DNA of 64,000 nucleotides, from positions 250,052 through 314,051 of the forward strand of contig KZ627150.1 in assembly GCA_002917775.1 (NCBI GenBank), written 5' to 3'. Numbering within the stretch: position 1 is the stretch's first letter; every line of letters begins with the position of its first letter. The notes below the pieces were generated by a model. The model saw nothing but the letters and a program-made list of their open reading frames with translations, made no database searches and was not told where the DNA came from. Origin of the DNA: Glaciozyma antarctica PI12 (Eukaryota; Basidiomycota; Microbotryomycetes; Kriegeriales; Camptobasidiaceae). The position numbers and the translations under genes are program-made. Below, one piece after another: positions 33,808 through 42,390 of the stretch.

Positions 33808-34772
33808 ATGTCCTGTCCTGCTTTTAGCGAAGAGCGAGCGTCCCTTAGGTGTGCAGCTTGCAGGGAGGTCGGCCGGCCAACTGTCTACTGCAGCGCTGCC
33901 CACCAAAAAGCCGTACGCAGCCCCCAATCCCCTCTTCGCGACGCCATGCTCACAGCTGCTCCTTCCGTAGCTCTGGCCGACTCACAAGGTCGTGTGCGGC
34001 ACGCCCGTCGACACCTGCTTCCATCAACCGAATCTCGCGCGTGCCGAAATCGACTGGACTATGCTCAACGTTCGCCGTGTGTTCAATCGGGCTGCTTCCT
34101 GCCCAGTGTCCTTCCTGCTGATCCCTTCTTTCGTCCTCAGGCGATTTAGAGCAAGGCTTTGCAGTTGGGAGTCCTTTGACTCCCTGGTTCCCAACCCTTT
34201 ATGAGCAGGTTGCGATTCCCGGATGTGAGTCGTCTCCCTCCTCGCATTCTTCAAAGCTGAGCATCCTCCTCAGTCCCAGGCTCGCAAGAAGAGCAGCTCG
34301 AGGTCCGCACTTCTTCATTTCCTTGATGCTCCGACTTCTATTATTCCACTCCAGCTTGTCTGGGAGAGCCACTGCATTCGCATCGAGCAAATGCCCCACT
34401 CCCAACGCCTCGATTTCGCCATCTCCCAACGCCGCGTCAACCTTGACCACTGCTATGACGCCGGACCAACGTACCACCCCTACGCGACAGTTTTCGACAG
34501 TTTTCGAAGACAATTTGAACGGAATACCCGAGGGTCTCTGCGCCCCCTTCCTCGAGCAGTTGTTCATCTGGATCGCGCTCAAGGCTCGTGTTTGGCGGGG
34601 AAGGTACGTGTTTGATAAGGAGGATGAGGAGGCGGTATGGGCGAGAGTGGAGAACGAGGCGAGGAGGATGGAGGGGGGTCCGTTTGGGCCGAGAATTATG
34701 CAGCAGTTTCAAGCGGTGGAGGCGGGGAGGAAAGCGGAGATGGACGCGGCGGCGCAGGGATTGACAGTGTGA
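33808..34772 (+). pseudogene. MYND-finger protein gene with two frame breaks
   Basis: A zinc-finger gene of the MYND type. The finger is LRCAACREVGRPTVYCSAAH, continuing across an intron as QKALWPTHKVVCG. Downstream pieces are clearly coding: NLARAEIDWTMLNVRR, FAVGSPLTPWFPTLYEQVAI, PTSIIPLQLVWESHCIRIEQ, DHCYDAGPTYHPYATVF, NLNGIPEGLCAPFLEQLFIW and a basic helical end to a stop at 34772. They do not lie in one frame. A one-base shift is needed near 34305, after GSQEEQLEVRTS. A 10-base tandem duplication of cgacagtttt at 34488-34507 shifts the frame again. The gene is either recently broken or carries an error plus a real duplication. The first Cys pair of the finger is incomplete in this model, so an upstream exon may be missing. 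Function of the family is protein binding, target unknown. Confidence 0.6.
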
Positions 34773-34999
34773 ACGGAAGCGCCGGTTTATGAGGAGGTGA
34801 AGAAGGACCGCTCTCAGCTGCTTGGGCTCGTTCGGTCCCGAGTTGGTACGCAACTCCGATTCCGTGTTTCGACAGCTATGTACAAGCTTCCTCCTCCGCT
34901 CGCCCCACTGCTCAGATGTTGTAAGGCTTGCCGTACGAATCAAGCTCGCTGCAAACGCCAAACATCAGCTCTGCTTCGCAACTCGACCTCGCGCGCGAC

Positions 35000-36451
35000 T
35001 TACCGGCCCTGCTCGTCGCGATCGCTGCGCTTGTGAGTCGTCTCGACGACAGTCTCCTTAGGGTGAGTAGGCTCGACCTTGGCGCGTCCAGTGAGGTCGC
35101 CGACTTGCTTTCCGCCCCTGAGCTAAGGGAGGTCGCATCAGCTCAGCTCGACGACGGTGGCGAAGTGTGCTCACGTCCGTGAAGCCGTCCTTGTCGGTCT
35201 CCTTGTCGGCTTTCTCGCTCATGAACTTGTCGGCGGCAGGGACGCCAGTGTGGAGCCTGCGAAGAGATTGCATCAGTTCTCGCTCGGTAGCGAAATCTCG
35301 GAAAGGCGACGTACTTCTCCTGACCAGCCTGGCCCGTAGTCGAGGAGCCGTGCCTCTTCCCGTGCTCGGAGCGATCCTGGGATCTTCAAAGCGAGTCAGC
35401 GCCGAACGTCGTTTCGCAAAAAATCGAAGAGCACACCCCGCGTATCCGGCAGCTCCTCCAGCAGCGAGGGCTCCTCCAGCGAAAGCTCCTCCACCAAGTC
35501 CCGAAGATCCGTGCGAAGTTCCCTGGGTACCAGTCTGGCTCGAGGAGGTGTACTGCTGCGTGCGGTCGGCGTGAGGAAGACCGGTGAGGCCTTGGGTCCT
35601 GTTCAACCAGATCAGCTTCGACTTCGCACGAGGAGAGAAGACCAACGCACTCTTGACCAGTCTGTCCCGAAGTCGCGTACAGCTGCTGCCTGTGCTCCTG
35701 CGACCTGTCGAGCGCGAGTTCATCAACACCGCCGAACCCCCCTCCCCTTCGCAGCGAGACTCACTGTCCGAACCCAGATCCAGCTCCCGCCAACGCGTCA
35801 ACGCGTCAACGCTCCTCCCACCATCCCCGTCATGGCACGGTGCGAGTCCTCAGTGCGTCCTTGGTGAGACTGGATGTCGGATCTACTCTCCTCGTCAGCT
35901 CCATTCTCGCTCGCGAGACCTCGAACGACGTACCCGGGGTGGCTGGACCTAGTGGAGTACTGGCTCTCTCCAACTGCCGACGCTCCATGAGCAGAAGACT
36001 CGTGATGGTGGTGGTGATGACGAGCTCCTTCGTGGCTGTGATCCCTGCGTCCCTATCAGCTCCCTCCCCCAATCCCCTCCGCGAGAACTCACCTCGCGAA
36101 AGCCGTAGCCTCGGGCGCCAGCGCTCCTCCCGCAAACGAGCGATCCTGGTTCCTACTCCCCGCACCGAAGCTGCGCGAGAGACGTCAGCTCCGCTCCCCC
36201 AAAATTCAGTCGACGAAGACGCACTCCTGGCCTTCGAGGTTCCCGCTCCTAGGAGCGTCCTCGCCGCGCTGTCCGCCGTAAGAGGAAAGAACTTCGGAAC
36301 GACCGGTTCCGGCTTGAGTGGGCTGAGAGGTGAAGTGGCTGCTGGGCTGGTGGGACTGCGGCGAGAGCTGCTCCAGCTCGCTGACGGGGAGGTCGAACTC
36401 GACGGCGACCTTGACGGTCTCACCAAGGTTGTTGGAGGCGTTGCTATTCAT
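35000..36451 (-). CDS. Gly/His/Gln-rich hydrophilic disordered protein (hydrophilin-like)
   Basis: Not a known family by eye. About eight small exons run from MNSNASNNLGETVKVAVEFD to a stop after SDRDEQGR at 35000. The N-terminal 35 residues (VEFDLPVSELEQLSPQSHQP) look folded or amphipathic. The rest is low complexity: GSRNQDRSFAGGALAPEATA, then ARHHHHHHESSAHGASAVGE, modules ending in TSGQTGQE and TTGQAGQE, a Gly/Ala-rich stretch GGGAFAGGALAAGGAAGYAG, and a charged tail AADKFMSEKADKETDKDGF, ending PKETVVETTHKRSDRDEQ. Composition (Gly, Gln, His, charged, no Cys in the main frame) resembles stress hydrophilins. One exon-intron junction (about 35750-35870) could not be resolved. It is in tandem with the repeat-exon gene to its right. 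Confidence 0.6.
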
Positions 36452-36700
36452 GTCAGTGAAGTGTTTAGTGAGTAGGAAGAGGGAGAGGGACTTCGAGGAA
36501 ATCCAGTTGGACGCGCCGCACAGCTGGTGACGCTCTCTCTGCGATTGATTGACGCGCTCTACGTTCCCGTTTCCCCTCCTGACCAGGTACTGATCTCTCT
36601 GAACGGTTGTAGGTACGGAAAAGCAAGATTGCAGAAAGACGTGCTATTCAAGTGATGCGGTGGGAGGGAAGAGAGAGGAAGCCCCGGAGCTCCGGAGAGT

Positions 36701-38270
36701 TCAGTAATCCGAGTTGTTCGAGCGGCTGTTGTCGTTGGAACCGTAAGAGCTGCAACACAGAAATCAGCACACGTAGCTACATCTGAGAAGCAAGAACTCA
36801 CTCTTGTCCACCGCTCTGCTGACCGTACGAGGAAGAGTTGTCGTTCGACGACCTGCGAATCAAAACATCAGCGACGCGTTCCTCCTACGCTCAACAGGGA
36901 GAACGCACGCGTTGTTGTTGCCTCCGTAGCTGTTACCGTTCGACTGGTTGTCATCCTGCGCGTAGGTCGACTGCTGGTTCGAGGACGAGTTGCTGCAGAA
37001 AAAGCGGCAAGGTCAATCCTCCGCCTTGTCAATCTGAGAGAGCGCACTCACTCGTTTCCACCGTACGACTGGTTTCCTCCAGTAGTATTCTGACCGTAGG
37101 AAGATTCGTCGTTGGAGGCGCTGAGAAGCAGAAGTCAGCGATGGCCTCGGTCGCGAGGAGGATCACGCACGCGTCGTTGCCGTAGGAGGAGTCGCTGGAC
37201 TGCTTGTGCTCGCCGTACGAGCCCGTGTTGTTCGATTCGTTGTTCAAGGAGCTGGAAAGCGGGTGTCAGCTATCGAGTTCGGATCTCAAGCTCGGGAGAT
37301 GCGCGCACGAGTTGTTGCCGCAGGAGCTGTTGCTGCCATCCTGCTTCGACTGGTCATACGAGGAGGGATTGTTCGAGTCGACGTTCGAGGAGCTAAGGAG
37401 CGAACATTAGCTGTCCAGTCCTCCGTTCCTCCCGTGGAGAGGCGCTCACGACTTGTTGCCGTAAGAATTGCTCGAATCCTCGTTGGAACGGCCGTACGAC
37501 GACGAGGTATTCGAATCGTCATTAGAGTTCGAGTTAGACTGGCCGTACGAGTTGGAGGACGAGTTCCTGCGACATCAAAGGGTCAACACCATTCACCGTG
37601 CGAAGCTCGAACCGAAAACGCACGAATCGTCGTTCCGTCCGTAGCCTCCCGAGGACTGGTTTCGGGAAGAAGAGTCGTCCTGGTCGCGACACGACGAGTT
37701 CTGCCCGTAGGAGGAAGTCTCGTTGTCGTTGTTGGAAGGGCTGTGCGCGGGTCAGTTGCGATCGACGCGACGATGAAGTGCGGCTCACGAGTTTCCTCCG
37801 TACGACGTCTGCTGTTTCGAAGACTGGTTGTTCGACTGGTCGTACGAGTTGCTGGAATCCTGGTTCGAGGACGAGGTGCTGCACCGCATAGGGGTCAGTA
37901 CATGCGATGGCGGAGGAGAGCTTGAGGAAGCGCACTTGGGGTAGGGGTTGTTGTTGATGTTGCTGTCGCTCGTGTCGTTGTTCGAGGTGCTCGAGTTGTT
38001 GTCTCCTCCAGCTGTACGGCGAAGAGAGAAGGTCAGCACGTGTTGGGAGGACTGTTCCAGGAATGAACGCACTGTACTTGTTGAACTGCTCCGTCGCAAA
38101 CTTCTGTCCCTCCTCAGAGGTCGCGTACTCCTTGGCCTGCAAAGATCCGTTAGCTCGCAGAATGTGCAAGACCGAGGGGTTCGTGCCACCTTGTTGAAGA
38201 TGCTGTCCACTGCAAGGGAGTCGGAGGTTAGCGACACGCTGACGCTCGAGACAGGGATCAAGGCCGTACT
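36701..38270 (-). CDS. Repeat-exon gene for an Asn/Ser/Gln-rich, SYG-motif prion-like protein
   Basis: About 13 exons: 38270 (the A of ATG plus leader), 38209-38190, 38136-38073, 38011-37936, 37878-37789, 37740-37624, 37566-37450, 37392-37309, 37251-37171, 37120-37052, 36992-36909, 36852-36802, 36749-36701. They total 903 bases, giving 300 residues. The head, MDSIFNKAKEYATSEEGQKF then ATEQFNKYS, is helical. All the rest is built of N, S, G, Q, Y and D with recurring SYGQ, SYGGN, SSYDQ and SSNDN motifs. Exons 5-12 measure 90, 117, 117, 84, 81, 69, 84 and 51 bases, all divisible by three and all phase 2, so any can be skipped in frame. Each begins with a similar Asn/Ser run. The coding A and TG of the start codon are separated by an intron; alternatively ATG 38381 in the same frame adds 37 residues. 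No family match is known to me. Confidence 0.75.
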
Positions 38271-38851
38271 GATAATCTTGGTGAGTGGTTTGGGTGCTCT
38301 AAAGACGGAGTGGGAGGAAGGAGAGAGAGAGCAGTGGGTCTGTCCTGAGGAGGGTATTACGATGGACGAACAACTCGTCATTCTGTTTAGGCACGTCCCT
38401 CCACCGCGCAGTCTTGAAGCTATTTCGGACCGGTTCTGAGTACCCATACGCAGCGTGTCCGGACCTGATCGACCGAGCGATCGAGACGAGAAGCGAGAAG
38501 GTCGAACGAGCGGCCAGCGGTCCAACCAAGCACCCCGCGACCCCATGCCATGACTGTGCTCGCTTCTACGCGTCTCAGAGCTTTGAAAGAGGAGAGGGTG
38601 AGACTTGATGACGGCGGTTCCAGATAGGATCGGACGCGTCAAAGTCACGCGAGGATGTGGAAAGAGCAGTCGACCGTGGGCCAGAGGAGCAGTACAAGCG
38701 CGCGCACCGCAGAAGCATCCAAGAGCAGTGCGATTCACGCTGAAGAAGGCGGTCCTTGTGGCAGGAACGAAAGAGGAAGCGAGCTCGCCTACGCTGGTTG
38801 AACTGTCACTACGTCCTCTCCAGCGCCGAGCGCCCTTCCAGACGCGTCCAG
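38271..38851. promoter_or_regulatory. Divergent region between the repeat-exon gene and VMA12
   Basis: About 580 bases. The left 110 bases may be leader or an N-terminal extension (from ATG 38381) of the repeat-exon gene. The rest shows no gene and should hold both promoters. Confidence 0.45.
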
Positions 38852-39724
38852 ATGGTACTGCTCCTCCTCACTGATCCCCTCGCTGCCCGCCTCCAGCACA
38901 TCCTCCCCCAGCTCCCCGCCGAGCTGGCAGCCCACCTCTCTCTCCACCTCGACTCCCTCTCACCATCCTCAAGCAATGTCACCCCGACGGACAGGACGAT
39001 CTCGCACGAGTTACTAGTCCGAGTCTCCCGCTGGGCCAGGGCTGAGAACCTCAGTGCGCTCTTTCCTCCCCCGCAGAACTGCACGAGCTAACCCCTCTCA
39101 GACACCCTCACCCTCTCCTCCCTCCTCCGTCTAACAACCCTCCACGCGCCCCCTCTCCCACCCCGTACCCGCGTACGTCCCTCTGTCACTCTCTGCCTAA
39201 CCTCGCTAACGCATCGCCCAGTCACCACAACTCCTCGCCATCCTCTCCGCCATCCAACTCGCGCAAGACGAGGCTTCTTACGCCTCCATGACCTCTCTTC
39301 ACGGGCCTCAGATCCGCTCCTTGCTGCAGATGATCGATGCGCATGAGATTCGCAGGGGAGGGAAAGAACGAACGGTCGCGGAGGAGTGGGCGGAGGTGCG
39401 GAGGGAGGTGGGGGCGATCGTTAATGTTGGAGCTAGTATGCTGGCGGTGGGAGTGGCGGTGTGGTGGGTGGGGGGAGGGAGGAGTTATGCGGAGGTACGC
39501 TTTCGATGGTTTGCTTGCGAGGGAGGAGGAGCTGATGAGTTTCGCAGCGGCTTTCATTGGCGATGGGAGGAGCGGGGCTTATTGGGACTATGGAGGGGTT
39601 CTTATATTACCGGTTCTTTAGTAGGGAGTCGCCGCAGGGAGTTGGGAGGATCGAAGGAGCGAGGGGAAAGCTGTTGCAGTTTGATCCGGTCGAGGAGCCC
39701 GAGTTTGCGAGGAAGCTGGAATGA
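38852..39724 (+). CDS. VMA12: V-ATPase assembly factor Vma12/TMEM199
   Basis: ER membrane protein needed to assemble the V0 sector of the vacuolar ATPase. Four exons (38852-39053, 39102-39172, 39222-39494, 39548-39724) give 240 residues. The soluble N-terminal half is helical (HILPQLPAELAAHLSLHLDS). The EEWAEVRREVGAIVNVGASM stretch leads into the first membrane segment, LAVGVAVWWVGGG. A second segment, SLAMGGAGLIGTMEGFLYY, carries the family's hallmark, followed by a basic cytosolic tail. The start ATG at 38852 gives MVLLLLTDPLAARL. VMA5 at the right edge of the window belongs to the same enzyme. Confidence 0.88.
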
Positions 39725-39870
39725 AGCGGTGGGATTCGAGGAGCATCAGAGCACGCAAGGAGCAGAGAAGGAGAGAGGTCGCTTGGCAGAGCAGAAGGAA
39801 GGAGACCGCCGTACAGACTGGAAGCATACAACACTCGTTCCACCTCGCCCTCCCTCGCACGTCGCTACCC

Positions 39871-40560
39871 TCACATCTGGAACTTCCTCGTCCGCGCCAG
39901 CTCGTTCAACATGGCCTGAAGCTCGTCGTCGTCCCTATCTGCCAAGCTGCATCCTCCAATCATCAGCTCCGACCCCCTTCCTCCCAGCAGTCACGCGAAA
40001 CTCACCTCGGGATCAACGCCTTTGCTTCCTCGGACTCGAGCGGACACAGGTTGGCGATCTGGACCATCTCAAACAGGACTTTGGTCTTTTGCTCGAGCGG
40101 CGCGTCCTTGGGGAGGTTGATCTTGAGCGTGCTAGAGGGCAAGGCGTTAGTCCGAAGGCACCAACGCAAAGGGAAGGGAAGAGGGACGCACTCTCGAACT
40201 TTGGCGTTGGTCGCCTCGTCGTGGAAGCGCGAGAAAGTAGTCACGTACTCCATCGTCTTCTTGAATACGCTGCGAGCAGGGGGGAACGCAAGAGTCAGCT
40301 GGTGGGTCCCTCCTTCCTCCTCCCTGGATGAACGCACGGGTTGTCGGGCTGGTTTTCCCTTTTCTCGAGTAGGTACTTGACCTCGCTCGTACTGAGGCAA
40401 CCGGCGTTGACGGCGTTGAAGTCTGAGGAGAGGGACAGAGGGTAAGCCTGGGTTCAAGCTGCTCGGCTCGGCTGGATCAAAGCTGGAGCAGGGACTGACC
40501 TGGGCCTAGCTTGACCTGAGCAGCATCCTCTTCCTCTGCTGCACGGTTTCGAAGAGACAT
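39871..40560 (-). CDS. RPB4: RNA polymerase II subunit RPB4
   Basis: Forms the Rpb4/Rpb7 stalk of Pol II and also acts in mRNA decay. Starts MSLRNRAAEEEDAAQVKLGP at 40560 and continues DFNAVNAGCLSTSEVKYLLE, then VFKKTMEYVTTFSRFHDEAT, EQKTKVLFEMVQIANLCPLE, SEEAKALIPRLADRDDDELQ and the end LARTRKFQM. The STSEVKYLLE and EEAKALIP blocks are diagnostic. The N-terminal acidic extension is shorter than in S. cerevisiae, and a short insert (NLPKDAPLE) lies before the C-terminal HRDC-like domain. Convergent with VMA12, stops about 150 bases apart. Confidence 0.94.
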
Positions 40561-40882
40561 CGCTTGTAGGGCGGAGGAGACGAGCGAAGGCCAGCACGGC
40601 GCCTCGCTGAGGCTGTTGGCTGCGTCTCGTCTGTGGTGGACACTCCGCGGCAGGCTCACTTGGGCTCACCGCCGTCGTCTCTCCCAGGGAAACTTGCTCT
40701 CCTTCCTCTCATCTGAGTCCATCCCCCTTCCAGCGGAACGCAGCATCAAAGTACCAGCCACCCTCGCGCCCCCCAACCCCGTCCTCGTCTCTCCGACCCC
40801 AAACTCCTCGGTCATCCCCCGCAACTCCATCTCCCTCTCCTTCCTTTCAACCTTCAACACACCACCTCTCCTCCAGTCCGAC

Positions 40883-41924
40883 ATGGCCATCATCAGCGTC
40901 GTCCGCAAGAGCGTCCCTCCTTATTTCCCCAACAAGGCGTCGTACAAGCCCACTCACCCGGAGCTCTTCCTAATCCACTTTGCCGACGAAGGCGACTTCA
41001 ACTCGAGCCTCGTTACTCAGAAGGTGCGTCGACTCTTCGCGTGAATTACGGGGAAGGCTACGAGGAGCCACTGGGGGTTTGGGGGCTGGGAGTAGCTTAG
41101 GAGCTGGGAGGGTCGGAGGCCCGGAGAGCACCGGCTCCTGAAAAAAGGCGTGCCCGACCTGCTTCCCGGCGGGGAACGAGGAGCTCTGAGACGCCCAAGA
41201 GCGCGCAGGCAGCACTGCCCTCCTCCCAGCTGTGCAGGCAGCTCCCCTGTCCGTCCTCAGCACAGCTCGGGAGCTCCTTCTCCGGAGAACGCTCGCTGAC
41301 TCCGCGTTCCCCTCCGCAGGCTTTCTCCGCCAACGAAATCATCTGCACCATCTCCAACACTCTCCCTGGCACGAAGGCCTACTCCTCCGTCCAAGTCCTC
41401 GCCGACCCTCCCATCTCCGCCTCTCAGGACCCGACCCTGATCCGCCATATCGAACTGAACTCGGACCTGCTCTACGTGAACCACTCGTGCGATCCTAACG
41501 TCGCTTTCGAGGTGCCGGCTAGTGGGGAGTGGAACGTTCGTGCGCTGAAGAATTTGGAGAAGGGGACGGTGAGTGCGCGCGCTTGTGTGGAGGGAGGAGG
41601 GAGAGGTGATGATGATTAGATCATGACGTTCGCGTACTTCTCCACCGAGTGGTTCATGGACCAGCCGTTCAACTGCCTTTGCGGGTCGACCAAGTGCATT
41701 GGGGAGATTACGGGCGCGAAGAGTATTGCGAAGGAGGTCCTAGACACGTGCGTTCTCGCTTCGTCGCTCGCTGCGTCGTTCCTTCGCTGATATGATCTCG
41801 CTGATGTCGCAGTTACTTCATCAACGATCACATCAAGGCACTGAAGGAGCACCAGGCGACTGGCGCGTCGACGAAATCGGTCGCTGGAGCCGCAGTTGTG
41901 CCTGTCGAGGGAGTCTCGAGTTAG
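40883..41924 (+). CDS. Small SET-domain protein
   Basis: Likely lysine methyltransferase of the compact SET family. Exon 1 (40883-41023) encodes MAIISVVRKSVPPYFPNKAS and HFADEGDFNSSLVTQ. After an intron of 296 bases exon 2 continues AFSANEIICTISNTLPGTKA. The SET core is seen as LNSDLLYVNHSCDPNVAFEV (the NHSCxPN pseudoknot motif), ALKNLEKGTIMTFAYFSTEW (the acidic/aromatic end of SET), and a post-SET Cys cluster FNCLCGSTKCIGEI. The C-terminus is a short helix and Ala/Val-rich tail. The start ATG at 40883 is the only ATG in frame over the preceding 260 bases. Its substrate cannot be inferred. Confidence 0.85.
41024..41319 (+). other. Unusually long intron in the SET-domain gene
   Basis: Donor gtgcgtcg and acceptor cctccgcag bound 296 bases, four to five times the usual intron here. 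A cgctgac branch site lies near the end. The interior is GC-rich, with ggagctgggaggg near 41100 and cctcctcccagctg near 41220, which can pair as an imperfect hairpin. Confidence 0.7.
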
Positions 41925-42390
41925 ATGGAGCACAGAGGTAGTTTATTTGAAGAAGGGAAAAGCGTGGTTAAAATGTGCAAAGGACAGCAGTTTATCAAGG
42001 TATCTCAGGGAGAAACGAAGGAGAGCAGAGGTCGAAGGAAGCTCCTGCCTCAGCTTTTCTGCGCGCGCCAAGTCCGTAAATCTTAGGGACCTGTAAAAAC
42101 AATTGAATTTTCCCAAATTTAATCGAGCTCTGTCTGGGTGACGGAGTCGTCTCTTTTCCCGTGCTTCCTCGTTAAGTCTCCCCCTCGAGTACACCTAGTC
42201 AAAAGGACAGCAGGAGCACCGCAAGTAACAGACAAGGGCGAGCCAAACGTCTCTCAGCAGGTGAGTTCCTTCCCAGAGCCAGCCTCGCAGCTTTCAGCTC
42301 ACAAACCTCCTTCCCTCCTTCAAGGACAGATCAAAGGTCTCTTCCCGCCTCCCCGTCCTCCTCCCAGTCCCCCAGCGACCTCCTTCAGCC
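41925..42390. other. Gap between the SET gene and the repeat membrane-protein gene
   Basis: It contains the 3' end of the SET gene and an A/T-richer stretch around 42090-42125 (aattgaattttcccaaattt). The final 100 bases before ATG 42391 are C/T-rich. No gene seen. Confidence 0.45.
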
